Positions 1 to 7,324 of a stretch of 17,739 nucleotides of DNA are shown piece by piece. A program made the position numbers and the translations under genes. The notes under the pieces were generated by a model. The model did no database searches, was not told where the DNA came from, and was given only the letters and a program-made list of their open reading frames with translations. How positions within the stretch are numbered: the first letter of the stretch is position 1; each line of letters starts with the position of its first letter. Location of the stretch: contig DAJC01000041.1 in assembly GCA_002498845.1 (NCBI GenBank), positions 1 through 17,739 of the forward strand, written 5' to 3'. The DNA comes from Thermoplasmatales archaeon UBA509 (GTDB lineage Archaea; Thermoplasmatota; Thermoplasmata; Thermoplasmatales; Thermoplasmataceae).

Positions 1-14
1 CAACATAAAAACTT

Positions 15-22
15 TATTTAAA
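15..22 (+). promoter_or_regulatory. TATA box of the molybdenum hydroxylase operon
   Basis: An AT-rich TATTTAAA box is centred about 27 nt before the ATG at 46. This fits a leaderless transcript starting at or next to the start codon, as for several other genes in this window. No Shine-Dalgarno site lies between the box and the ATG. Confidence 0.6.
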
Positions 23-45
23 TAGTTGAAATCCTTGTTTGGCTT

Positions 46-918
46 ATGATGCCACCGGCTTTTGAATATTATGCCCCGACCGGCGTTGATGAGGTCATAG
101 ACCTTCTTGAAAAGTATGGAGACGACGCAAAGATACTGGCTGGGGGCCAGAGCCTTATCCCCCTGCTCAAGTCAAGGATAACAGAGATACCGTACCTTAT
201 CAGCCTGTCAGGAATAAAGGACCTTTCCTACATAACGGAAAGCAGCAATGCCACAAGGATTGGGGCAATGACCGTTGATTCCGATCTGGAATATTCCGAC
301 ACAATAAGGAAGAGGTACCCGATTCTCATGGATGCCCTTGCCAGGCTTGCGGATCCCCTTGTCCGGAACATGGGGACAGTTGGCGGAAATATTTCCCATG
401 GCGATCCCAGCAACGATCTCCCTGCAGTGATGCTTGCACTGAAGGCAACCTTTGTGGCAAGGGGAAGGGGAGGGGACAGGAACATAAATGCAAGGGACTT
501 CTTCATTGACACTTTCACCACGGCGCTTGAACATGATGAGGTCCTGACCGGGATATCCATTCCCGTATGGAAAGAACACTCAGGCGGATCATACGTGAAG
601 TTCGAGAGAGGCACCTGGAATTTCTCCGTGGCTGGAAGTGCAGTGCAACTGAGGCTTGAGAACGGAGCGGTTGTGGAAGCTGGCATTGCAATCACATCCA
701 TGGGGCCGAAAGCCATGTACATCCCGGAAGCGGAGGACTACCTTCTGGGTAAGAAATTCCATAAGTCAGTCATCAGTGAGGCTGCCGACATTGTTGTTGA
801 GAAATCGCAGCCCAGTCCGGACACATATGGTTCTGTTGAGTATAAGAAAAACATCCTGAAGCGCATAACAATGGAGGCGCTTGAAAATGCATTCAGGAGA
901 TCGGGAGGAATGAAATAA
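46..918 (+). CDS. Molybdenum hydroxylase FAD-binding (medium) subunit, CoxM/CutB-like
   Basis: This is the FAD-carrying subunit of a xanthine dehydrogenase/aldehyde oxidoreductase-type enzyme, which passes electrons from the 2Fe-2S subunit to an external acceptor. Two FAD-binding signatures of the family are visible: AGGQSLIPLLK at residues 32-42, and TVGGNISHGDPSNDL at 111-125. At 290 aa it has the normal family length (about 280-300). Two adjacent ATGs (46 and 49) are possible starts; both fit a leaderless transcript from the TATA box at 15-22. The stop TAA overlaps the ATG of the 2Fe-2S gene by one base, so the two are translationally coupled. Subunit order M-S-L matches the cox-type operon. 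The family assignment is secure; the substrate cannot be told from this subunit. Confidence 0.93.
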   Translation: MMPPAFEYYAPTGVDEVIDLLEKYGDDAKILAGGQSLIPLLKSRITEIPYLISLSGIKDLSYITESSNATRIGAMTVDSDLEYSDTIRKRYPILMDALARLADPLVRNMGTVGGNISHGDPSNDLPAVMLALKATFVARGRGGDRNINARDFFIDTFTTALEHDEVLTGISIPVWKEHSGGSYVKFERGTWNFSVAGSAVQLRLENGAVVEAGIAITSMGPKAMYIPEAEDYLLGKKFHKSVISEAADIVVEKSQPSPDTYGSVEYKKNILKRITMEALENAFRRSGGMK

Positions 919-1439
919 TGACAGGAAAGGAAATATCAATCACAATAAACGGCGAGAAAAAGACAGCTGAGGTAGAACCGAGGATGCTGCTGGTCCATTT
1001 CATAAGGGAAATAGCAGGACTCACTGGAACCCATGTGGGATGTGACACCACCAATTGCGGTGCCTGCACTGTCATAATGGATGGCAGGGCAGTGAAGTCA
1101 TGCACCATACTTGCAGTCCAGGCGGATGGAAAAAAGATCACAACCATTGAGGGGCTCTCCAGGACTCCGGGAAAACTGCATCCTGTCCAGAAGGCGTTTG
1201 TTGACAAGCATGGCCTGCAGTGCGGCTACTGCACATCTGGCATGGTGCTGACATCATTCTGGCTCCTGAACAGGAAAAAGAAGGTCACTGAGGAAGAGAT
1301 CAGGGAGGCCATATCCGGAAACCTCTGCCGCTGCACAGGCTATGAAAGCATAGTTGATTCCATTGAGGAGGCACAGAGAAACATGGAAAAGGAAGGGGAA
1401 TACACAGAGGAGGAGATTCCCGTCAGGAGGAGCAGGTGA
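918..1439 (+). CDS. Molybdenum hydroxylase 2Fe-2S (small) subunit, CoxS/CutC-like
   Basis: This small iron-sulfur subunit relays electrons from the Mo centre to FAD. Both expected 2Fe-2S clusters are present. The N-terminal plant-ferredoxin-type site uses Cys42, 47, 50 and 62 (CDTTNCGAC). The C-terminal helical-bundle site uses Cys102, 105, 137 and 139 (CGYC and CRC). At 173 aa it is close to the usual 155-170, with a short acidic and basic tail. A GGGAGG Shine-Dalgarno site at 903-908, nine nt before the ATG, supports the start. It overlaps the FAD gene by one base and its TGA overlaps the GTG start of the large subunit, so all three are one operon. The cofactors are clear; the electron acceptor is not. 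Confidence 0.94.
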   Translation: MTGKEISITINGEKKTAEVEPRMLLVHFIREIAGLTGTHVGCDTTNCGACTVIMDGRAVKSCTILAVQADGKKITTIEGLSRTPGKLHPVQKAFVDKHGLQCGYCTSGMVLTSFWLLNRKKKVTEEEIREAISGNLCRCTGYESIVDSIEEAQRNMEKEGEYTEEEIPVRRSR

Positions 1440-3469
1440 TTCCAGTGGATCTTTCAGAGAAGATGGTCACGGGCAGGGGAAACTTCGTGGATGACATAAA
1501 CCTGCCAGGAATGCTGCATCTGGCCTTTGTCAGGAGCCCTTATGCCAGGGCCCGCATAAAGAGCATTACCGGAGGCATTACATCAAGGGACATCGACATG
1601 AAGATGGCTTCCGTGGGGGAAGGAGCAAGTGCCGGTTTCGAGTATCTTGAACACCCCGTACTGGCCAAAGAATACGTTGGCTATGTGGGCCAGCCTGTTG
1701 CCGCTGTGTATTCAGAGAATGCGTACGAGGCAGAGGACCTTGTGGATACAGTTGATGTTGACTACGAGCCCCTCACTGCAATAGTGGATCCGGAGAAGGC
1801 ATTGTCCGCTGATCCCATGTATCCCGGACTGAAGTCCAACATACTCGCCGACAGGTACCTGGGAGAGGATTTCCAGGTGGATGCGCCAGTTGTCATTGAG
1901 GATCACTTCGTGAACCACCGCATAGCAACCGATCCCATTGAGCCCAGGGGCATTGTTGCAGCATACGATGGAAAGAGGCTCACAGTATGGATAAGCACAC
2001 AGAGTGTCCATACCATCAAGCAGGGATTCTGCGAGGTCATGAAACTCTCACCGGATGCGGTCAGAGTCATACAGACAGATACCGGAGGCGCATTTGGCCT
2101 GAAGGGGGGCTTCTATCCGGAATACGTGGTAGCCGCATGGCTCGCCATGAAGGAGGGCAGACCTGTGAAATGGATAGAGACACGTTCCGAGCATCTCCTG
2201 GCCAGCAGGCCGGGACGTGGCGTCGTGGGAAGGATGAAGCTTTACGCGAACCGCGAAGGCAGGATCCTGGGCATAAAGGGAGATGTAATAGTTGACAGCG
2301 GAGCATTTGCGGGAGGATCGGGAGAATTTTCATCAAGATTCATCGCCATGCAGATCACTGGCCCCTACGAGATAAACAATGCCCACATACATGCACTGTC
2401 CGTCCTCACCAACAAGGTGCCGCAGGGACCATACAGGGGTGCAGGAAGACCCGAGGCCGCATTTTTCATGGAAAGAATGGTTGACAGGCTTGCCGATGAG
2501 CTCCATATGGATCCTGTTGATGTCAGGATGATCAACGCAACCCGGGAACCTTTTGTGAGTCCCACAGGACTTACCGTTGAGGCTTCAAAGCCTTTCCTTG
2601 AACAGGCTGTGAAGGCAATGGACTACAATGGGCACAGGAAGAAAGGCAACTTCGGTTTCGGATGGTTTGTCCTGGTGCCGGCAACCATGCCTGGAGAGAC
2701 TGCCAGGATACTTGTTGAAAACCGCGGCATCAAGGTATGGCTGGGCGGAACCGCACATGGCCAGCGGCATGATCTCTTTGTGAAGTCGATCCTTGCCGAC
2801 GAGCTTGGCGTCGATCCTGGAATAGTTGAATGGCAGAAGGGTGACACTGACCAGCTGAAGGAGGGTGTTGGCGCATGGGGAAGCAGATCCGCAATGATGG
2901 GGGGATCCGCGCTGGTGGAGGCGGCGCACAAGCTTAAGGAACAGGTGGAGAAGAAGCACGGGAAATATTCCGTTTCGAAGCTTCTTGATGGGAAGTGGGA
3001 TTCCTATGAATATTTCCACTATGACAAGCCCTACACAAGCCTTGGAGCAAATTTGATAACTGTGAGCACTGACAGGTATGGCAGAGTCAGGGTCGACGAA
3101 TGCATATCATACTATGACCTTGGAAAGGTACTCAACATGGACAATGCCATAGGGCAGAATGCCGGGGGATGCGCAGAAGGCATAGGGCAGACCCTTTACG
3201 AGGGGCTCATGTTTGACCAGAACGGGCAGATGATCACATCATCAATCGCTGATGCCGGAGTTGTGAAAGCAACCATGGTCCCGCGCTACAGGCTCATCCT
3301 GCACAGCAGTGAATCCACACTGCCTTCAAAGGCAAAGGGCCTTGGTGAAGCTCCCACCATAGGCACACCCGTGGCTCTTTCTAGGGCAATAGAGGTTGCC
3401 ACCGGCCTTCACATAACGGAAACGCCAATAAATCCGGAATACTTGATTTCTGCTGTGCGCGAACCATAG
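1436..3469 (+). CDS. Molybdenum hydroxylase large subunit (Mo-pterin binding), compact form II type
   Basis: This catalytic subunit binds the molybdopterin cytosine dinucleotide cofactor and should hydroxylate an aldehyde, purine or related substrate using water. Family landmarks are GRGNFVDDINLPGMLH (13-28), GGAFG (217-221), PYRGAGR (332-338) and the catalytic Glu638 in KGLGEAPTIG. The active-site loop is PYRGAGR, not the VAYRCSFR of true (form I) CO dehydrogenase, so CO oxidation is unlikely. A glyceraldehyde or other aldehyde oxidoreductase, as in Sulfolobus, is one candidate. It starts with GTG, supported by GGAGG at 1426-1430 and overlap with the upstream TGA. Oddities: 677 aa is about 100 short of most relatives, with loops trimmed around residues 395-410 and after 490, and the usual GQGH pterin-contact motif reads GQRH (442-445). 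No cofactor-insertion genes lie nearby. Confidence 0.92.
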   Translation: MIPVDLSEKMVTGRGNFVDDINLPGMLHLAFVRSPYARARIKSITGGITSRDIDMKMASVGEGASAGFEYLEHPVLAKEYVGYVGQPVAAVYSENAYEAEDLVDTVDVDYEPLTAIVDPEKALSADPMYPGLKSNILADRYLGEDFQVDAPVVIEDHFVNHRIATDPIEPRGIVAAYDGKRLTVWISTQSVHTIKQGFCEVMKLSPDAVRVIQTDTGGAFGLKGGFYPEYVVAAWLAMKEGRPVKWIETRSEHLLASRPGRGVVGRMKLYANREGRILGIKGDVIVDSGAFAGGSGEFSSRFIAMQITGPYEINNAHIHALSVLTNKVPQGPYRGAGRPEAAFFMERMVDRLADELHMDPVDVRMINATREPFVSPTGLTVEASKPFLEQAVKAMDYNGHRKKGNFGFGWFVLVPATMPGETARILVENRGIKVWLGGTAHGQRHDLFVKSILADELGVDPGIVEWQKGDTDQLKEGVGAWGSRSAMMGGSALVEAAHKLKEQVEKKHGKYSVSKLLDGKWDSYEYFHYDKPYTSLGANLITVSTDRYGRVRVDECISYYDLGKVLNMDNAIGQNAGGCAEGIGQTLYEGLMFDQNGQMITSSIADAGVVKATMVPRYRLILHSSESTLPSKAKGLGEAPTIGTPVALSRAIEVATGLHITETPINPEYLISAVREP

Positions 3470-3483
3470 GTCGGATACCAACC

Positions 3484-3491
3484 TTTTTTTT
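3484..3491 (+). terminator. Poly-T terminator after the molybdenum hydroxylase operon
   Basis: Eight consecutive Ts start 15 nt after the stop codon of the large subunit. Archaeal RNA polymerase commonly terminates in such U-tracts without needing a hairpin. The self-complementary TGCATGCA follows directly. Confidence 0.6.
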
Positions 3492-3521
3492 GCATGCAAT
3501 TTTCACTTCAACAATAACTCC

Positions 3522-3588
3522 TGTGAGCGTTTTGTTCACATCGCCGTAATCAACGCAATCATCCTGCAATGGCGTTGTATGGCAGGAT
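3522..3588 (+). other. Structured spacer: hairpin plus interleaved inverted repeats (possible pseudoknot)
   Basis: TGTGAGCG (3522-3529) can pair with TGTTCACA (3533-3540), eight pairs including two G-U. Ten bases later come two interleaved inverted repeats: CAACGC (3551-3556) with GCGTTG (3572-3577), and ATCCTGC (3561-3567) with GCAGGAT (3582-3588). All three connecting segments are 4 nt (3557-3560, 3568-3571, 3578-3581), the topology of an H-type RNA pseudoknot. The element lies after the poly-T and before the cupin TATA box, so it should not be in the cupin mRNA if that is leaderless. It may be a read-through 3' UTR element, a small RNA, a DNA operator, or chance. Confidence 0.35.
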
Positions 3589-3628
3589 CTTTGACCAATG
3601 GCGATCATGCTGCCGGTATCTGTCAAGG

Positions 3629-3636
3629 CTTATATT
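3629..3636 (+). promoter_or_regulatory. TATA box of the cupin gene
   Basis: CTTATATT is centred about 26 nt before the cupin ATG at 3658, so the transcript is probably leaderless. Confidence 0.65.
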
Positions 3637-3657
3637 CAGTAAGCTCATAACATATAC

Positions 3658-4020
3658 ATGCAAAAGACAGAAGAGGGATTCGTGAAGAATTTTTCCCAGG
3701 TTGAGGAGATACCAATGCCGGGAGGTGGAGCTATCCGCTGGCTCATAACCCACAGGGATGGCGCTCCGACTTTTTCAATGCGGCTCATCACGGTTGGAAA
3801 GGGAAAGAGCACCCCGTACCATTCCCATGACTACGAGCACGAGATTTTTGTTGTCTCAGGAAAATGCGACGTTACCCTTGGAAATGCCCAGAAGACAGCA
3901 TCAGAGGGGGACTTCATATTCATCCCGCCAAACCTCAGGCATGGCATGACGGCAACAGAGGACATGAAGATAATCTGCATTGTCCCCATAAAGGCCGCAA
4001 AGGAGATCCTTGGAGAATAA
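3658..4020 (+). CDS. Small single-domain cupin protein
   Basis: This is a single conserved beta-barrel (cupin_2-like) protein of 120 aa. Cupin motif 1 is seen at residues 55-68: His55, His57, His61 and Glu62, then FVVSG. Motif 2 is seen at 84-95 (GDFIFIPPNLRH), with His95 as the last metal ligand. A divalent metal (Fe, Mn, Zn or Ni) is therefore likely to be bound. The ATG sits about 26 nt from a TATA box, giving a leaderless, monocistronic unit. The substrate is unknown: stand-alone cupins include dioxygenases, isomerases and simple ligand-binding proteins. It follows the Mo-hydroxylase operon on the same strand but has its own promoter after a terminator, so a functional link is only a possibility. 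Confidence 0.88.
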   Translation: MQKTEEGFVKNFSQVEEIPMPGGGAIRWLITHRDGAPTFSMRLITVGKGKSTPYHSHDYEHEIFVVSGKCDVTLGNAQKTASEGDFIFIPPNLRHGMTATEDMKIICIVPIKAAKEILGE

Positions 4021-4067
4021 CCACACCCCTATCCCTTTTGTGAAAATTTGAATATTTTCTTTATGAT

Positions 4068-4075
4068 TATTTAAA
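4068..4075 (+). promoter_or_regulatory. TATA box of the TIGR01777-family gene
   Basis: TATTTAAA is centred 26 nt before the ATG at 4098, indicating a leaderless transcript. An ATG at 4081 is out of frame and not used. Confidence 0.6.
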
Positions 4076-4097
4076 TCTAAATGAACAATTTACCACC

Positions 4098-5030
4098 ATG
4101 GAAGGAAAATCAAGCACAGTTTCAGTGTTCGGTGCAACCGGCCTCATAGGGAGCAGCGTCATCAGGGCGCTTATGGAGGATGGATACAGCATCAGGATCT
4201 TTGCCAGGAATGTGGAGAAGAGCCGAGATATGTTTCCTGAAATAAATGAACACATCAGGTGGGATTATACCAGGGATGACTGGAAGCAGAATCTTGAGGG
4301 ATCTGCAGTTGTAATTAATTTTTCAGGCGCCCCCATCTTCCAGAAGTGGAAGGGGAATTACAGGAAGGAAATCTGGGATTCCAGGGTGGAAGCCACAAAG
4401 CAGATTGTGGACGCCATAAGCAAGTGCACAGAAAAACCTGCCGTACTCATCAACGGCTCAGCCTCAGGCATTTACGGCTACGACAGCTTTGATGACAGGG
4501 AAGTGGATGAAAGTTCTCCGCCAGGCAGGGATTTCTGGGGTGACCTTGTAACTGCCTGGGAAAAGGAAGCCATGGCGGCAGCCAGTATGGGTGTCAGGGT
4601 CGTTCTCATAAGGACAAGTGTTGTGCTCACAATGAAGGGAGGTGCCCTGCCACAGCTTGTATCTGTTTTCAGGAAGGGCATAGGTGGTCCCATAAGTCCG
4701 GGGAACCAGTGGTTTCCATGGATACATGAAGATGACGAGGTTGGGCTTGTCCTGTTTGCGCTTGAAAATGATAATGTTTCCGGTCCCCTGAACGCTTCCG
4801 ATCCTCAGGTTCCCACAATGAATGAGTTTGCGGCTACCCTTGGGGAAGTCATGCACAAGGGGTCCAGGATAAGGATTCCCATAACTGTCATCAGGCTAAT
4901 GATGGGAGAGGTGTCCAACGTGCTGGCCAAGGGAAAGAAAGTGGTTCCCCGAAGAGCCATGGAACTGGGATACAGGTTCAGGTACACGGACCTGAAAGCA
5001 GCCCTTGCTGACCTCATGGGCAGCACGTGA
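4098..5030 (+). CDS. TIGR01777/YfcH-like NAD(P)-dependent epimerase-family protein
   Basis: This is an extended short-chain dehydrogenase-type Rossmann protein of 310 aa, the usual family size. The N-terminal nucleotide motif GATGLIG is at residues 12-18. The family signature INGSASGIYGY is at 118-128, followed by WEKEA (154-158). The mid-protein segment with PGNQWFPWIHEDDEVG matches the conserved WIH-DD block of the YfcH/SULA group. These proteins bind NADP, but their physiological substrate is unknown; roles in cell division have been suggested for bacterial relatives only. The gene is leaderless and monocistronic. Its end lies 13 nt from the end of the convergent ornithine-cyclodeaminase-family gene. 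Family identification is confident; function is not. Confidence 0.88.
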   Translation: MEGKSSTVSVFGATGLIGSSVIRALMEDGYSIRIFARNVEKSRDMFPEINEHIRWDYTRDDWKQNLEGSAVVINFSGAPIFQKWKGNYRKEIWDSRVEATKQIVDAISKCTEKPAVLINGSASGIYGYDSFDDREVDESSPPGRDFWGDLVTAWEKEAMAAASMGVRVVLIRTSVVLTMKGGALPQLVSVFRKGIGGPISPGNQWFPWIHEDDEVGLVLFALENDNVSGPLNASDPQVPTMNEFAATLGEVMHKGSRIRIPITVIRLMMGEVSNVLAKGKKVVPRRAMELGYRFRYTDLKAALADLMGST

Positions 5031-5043
5031 TAACGGTATCCAT

Positions 5044-5955
5044 TCAGTCAATGAGGGACATGTTCTTCAGCACAACATAGGCTGCAGCCACATCCTCCAG
5101 GCCTATGCCCATGGATTTGAATACAGACCTCTTGAAATCCGCTTTCCCTGCGTTGATGAAGTCCTTCAGCTCCGTTATCTGCCTTTCAGGATGGTTCTCA
5201 TGAAAACCTATGATCTCACCGGATTCCTTCAGGGCCTGGTCGAGGTTTTCTGCAATTATCACCTCGGATCCTGTGAGAATGTCCTCAGCCGCCTCCCTCC
5301 TGTTTGGCAGATTTCCACCACAGAGGTTGACATGATATTCCTGCCCTAGGTCCTTCCTGGAGAAAATGGCCTCGTTGGAATCAGTTATTGAATTTACTAT
5401 TCTTGCTTTCCTGGTTCCTTCGGCCACGCTCTTCGCCGGTGTCACCGCTATTCCATGGAGACGGGACATTCTTTCCGCGAAAGCCGATGCATTGCCAAAG
5501 TTCCTTGAGTATACGTAAACATTCTCCGGGTCATATAGAGCAAGCAGCGCCTCCAGCTGGGTTTCGGCCTGGAAACCGGACCCAACTATGCATATGTCGG
5601 GATTCCTGTCCTTCACGATCCTGGATGTGACCATGGCAGGGAGTGCTCCTGTCCGCACCTGTCCCAGGCGGTTGGCTTCAATGACCGCAACCAGATCCAT
5701 GGAACGGGTGTCAAACACGGCCACGACAAACCTTGCTCCGTTCTTTGAAGCTATGTATGTCTTCAGGCCTGCCAGATGGTACTTCTCGATGACGCCAGGC
5801 ATGGTGTTGTAGACAACTCCGCCAATGATCAGCCTGTCCCTGGGGCTGGTGGTGGCCCTTCCATTCCCGTATTCAGTGAATGCGGTCTCCATGGCATCTA
5901 TGGTCTCCTTCATTCCAAGGTTCTTCCTGACGTCCTCTTCCGTTATGTAATACAT
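5044..5955 (-). CDS. Ornithine cyclodeaminase/mu-crystallin family NAD(P)-dependent enzyme
   Basis: This is a Rossmann-fold enzyme of the family that contains ornithine cyclodeaminase, archaeal alanine dehydrogenase and mu-crystallin/ketimine reductases. Visible landmarks are SPRDR, GLKTYI (substrate-binding Lys region), GQVRTGA, the nucleotide motif GSGFQAETQLEAL, and YSRN. The catalytic Asp found in ornithine cyclodeaminase and alanine dehydrogenase (GD-PGK or AD-PGK type) is replaced: the site reads GGNLPNRREA. It is therefore unlikely to be either classic enzyme; an imine reductase or amino-acid dehydrogenase role is possible. I take the ATG at 5955 (303 aa, MYYITEEDV), a typical family N-terminus just downstream of a TATA box at 5985-5992. 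A longer reading from 6033 would run through that box and into the divergent gene. Confidence 0.88.
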   Translation of the reverse strand: MYYITEEDVRKNLGMKETIDAMETAFTEYGNGRATTSPRDRLIIGGVVYNTMPGVIEKYHLAGLKTYIASKNGARFVVAVFDTRSMDLVAVIEANRLGQVRTGALPAMVTSRIVKDRNPDICIVGSGFQAETQLEALLALYDPENVYVYSRNFGNASAFAERMSRLHGIAVTPAKSVAEGTRKARIVNSITDSNEAIFSRKDLGQEYHVNLCGGNLPNRREAAEDILTGSEVIIAENLDQALKESGEIIGFHENHPERQITELKDFINAGKADFKRSVFKSMGIGLEDVAAAYVVLKNMSLID

Positions 5956-5984
5956 AATCTTGCATGCATTCTGGAGTAAAAAAC

Positions 5985-5992
5985 CTATATAG
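5985..5992. promoter_or_regulatory. Palindromic TATA box shared by two divergent genes
   Basis: CTATATAG reads the same on both strands. It lies about 23 nt before the ATG at 6012 (plus strand) and about 33 nt before the ATG at 5955 (minus strand). One TBP site could serve both genes, with direction set by flanking BRE sequences. No other TATA-like box is seen in this 56-nt gap. Confidence 0.5.
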
Positions 5993-6011
5993 CCAGATAA
6001 ACTGATGCCCC

Positions 6012-6299
6012 ATGGGCCCTTCAATAGATGCAAAGAAACTCAGGGACTACGTCAGCGGAAATAATTCATACTGGATAGAGGGGGATGGCGATAATTTTGA
6101 GCTCCACTTTTCTCCTGAATTCCCGGAGGCAATGGGGCACCTTCCGGAAGGACAGTCCGTGGAGCATATAATGTATGGGCGGGAAAGGAACGGTGTGATC
6201 TACTTTTACAGGTTTACAACGCGAAGTGCCTTCGGAGAAACCACAACAGATCTTGAGGGCGAGGACGACCCCGTAATGGAATGGCTGAAGTATATCTGA
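6012..6299 (+). CDS. Hypothetical protein, 95 aa
   Basis: I do not recognise this family. The protein is acidic, soluble and rich in aromatics, with no signal peptide, membrane segment or Cys cluster. It alternates likely beta strands (SYWIEGDGDNFELHFS, IMYGRERNGVIYFYRFTTR) with short helices, suggesting a small alpha/beta fold. The start is the ATG about 23 nt from a TATA box, which it probably shares with the divergent ornithine-cyclodeaminase-family gene; an ATG at 6004 is out of frame. It ends 48 nt before the end of the convergent deoxyhypusine synthase gene. Codon use resembles its neighbours, which supports a real gene. The shared promoter is the only hint about its role. Confidence 0.7.
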   Translation: MGPSIDAKKLRDYVSGNNSYWIEGDGDNFELHFSPEFPEAMGHLPEGQSVEHIMYGRERNGVIYFYRFTTRSAFGETTTDLEGEDDPVMEWLKYI

Positions 6300-6347
6300 T
6301 TCCTGGAAGGATTTCCTCTGAATCCCGCAACGCAAACCCCATATAAA

Positions 6348-7280
6348 TTAAAGCAGAGGCCCTACCAGCAGGGGCAGGAGCGCTGTGATGTCCCCGTATA
6401 CATTAACAAATTCGGCATCCTCCCTCACTTTCTTCCAGGAGATTGCCTCCTCAAGTTTCGCCCCGGATAACGATCCGTCGTATTCCCGTGCTGTGGTTAC
6501 ATACACTGCATAATCCAGGCCATCCCGGAACTGGTTCCACCATATTGTATGGTGCTTTGAGATTCCGCCCCCAAGCATAAGCGCCCCGGTCTTCTTTGCC
6601 TCGAAGACTATATCGGAAAGTTCATGCTCATCCCGCAGTAGATTTATCCTGAAGTCATGATGCTGTTCATAGAACGACCACAGCTGTGACCCGAATGATC
6701 CATCCGTCATTCCTGGCACATACACCGGAACATTGTTCTTTGCGGCATTGTACAGTATGGAATCTGGATTATTCATTTTCAGGCCAAATTCTCTTATTAT
6801 CTCAGCACCTCCCCATTCCTTCCTGATGGAGTAAGCCTGCTCCAGGAAGGGTTGAACCTGAGCCTCGATTATCTCACCGTAGCTCTCATCCGGCACGAAT
6901 ACGTTTCCCAGCCTGTTTATACCAAGATTCCTCAATTCCCTGTCGCTGTAATCAAATGTGCCGCTGTAGTACTTCATGTAAGTGCGGGCTATGTCATGGT
7001 CAAGAGTCCCGTTTGTTGTAATGATAACGTCAATGAAGCCTTTCCTCACAAGATCGTTGATTATTCCCCTTGTACCCGTTGAAATTATGTCTGCGGGAAA
7101 TGAAAGAAAGGTTGTATTCTGCTCACTGAACATCTTCCTGAGAATCGTCATGGCAGTATGCAGCTTTGCAGATGTGAATCCGCCTGATTCCCCAAACTGT
7201 TCCATTAATTCAGCCAGTGTTGTTTTCGCATTTATCCTGAGGTCCCTGACAGGAGAAGTCAGGAGTTCCTTCCTATCCAT
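6348..7280 (-). CDS. dys: Deoxyhypusine synthase
   Basis: It transfers the aminobutyl group of spermidine, with NAD, onto one lysine of translation factor aIF5A, the first step of hypusine formation in the cytoplasm. The 310-aa length is normal for archaea. The C-terminal block GGGISKHHTIWWNQ followed by DYAVYVTTAREYDGSLSG (residues 237-273) matches the NAD/spermidine site of eukaryotic enzymes, including the paired His. Lys284 in AISWKKV aligns with the catalytic Lys of the human enzyme. The ending LLPLLVGPLL also fits. The ATG is about 26 nt from an AT-rich box (7302-7309 on the complement), so it is probably leaderless. No aIF5A or second hypusine-pathway gene is in the window. Confidence 0.93.
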   Translation of the reverse strand: MDRKELLTSPVRDLRINAKTTLAELMEQFGESGGFTSAKLHTAMTILRKMFSEQNTTFLSFPADIISTGTRGIINDLVRKGFIDVIITTNGTLDHDIARTYMKYYSGTFDYSDRELRNLGINRLGNVFVPDESYGEIIEAQVQPFLEQAYSIRKEWGGAEIIREFGLKMNNPDSILYNAAKNNVPVYVPGMTDGSFGSQLWSFYEQHHDFRINLLRDEHELSDIVFEAKKTGALMLGGGISKHHTIWWNQFRDGLDYAVYVTTAREYDGSLSGAKLEEAISWKKVREDAEFVNVYGDITALLPLLVGPLL

Positions 7281-7301
7281 AGGATGGTATCATGACCACG
7301 C

Positions 7302-7309
7302 TAAAATTA
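7302..7309 (-). promoter_or_regulatory. Probable TATA box of deoxyhypusine synthase
   Basis: On the minus strand TAATTTTA is centred about 26 nt before the ATG at 7280. It is a weaker match than the TTTATATC boxes elsewhere, but position and spacing fit. Confidence 0.45.
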
Positions 7310-7324
7310 TTACCGAAATGATTG

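Noticed and set aside
228..722. Long antisense open frames inside the molybdenum hydroxylase, egsA and GTPase genes (example given)
   Set aside because: They lie wholly opposite strongly supported genes, show no domain motifs and have low-complexity Ser/Pro/Cys composition typical of shadow frames.
46..3469. Carbon monoxide dehydrogenase (CoxMSL) proper
   Set aside because: The large subunit has PYRGAGR, not the Cys-containing VAYRCSFR loop required for the Mo-Cu CO-oxidising site.
3381..3626. Minus-strand open frame covering the 3470-3657 spacer
   Set aside because: It overlaps the end of the Mo subunit, has no promoter or recognisable motif, and the spacer is better explained by its inverted repeats.
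5956..6033. Longer N-terminus (26 extra residues) for the ornithine-cyclodeaminase-family gene
   Set aside because: It would run through the TATA box and 22 nt into the divergent gene, and the extra residues are unlike the family N-terminus, which begins at MYYITEED.
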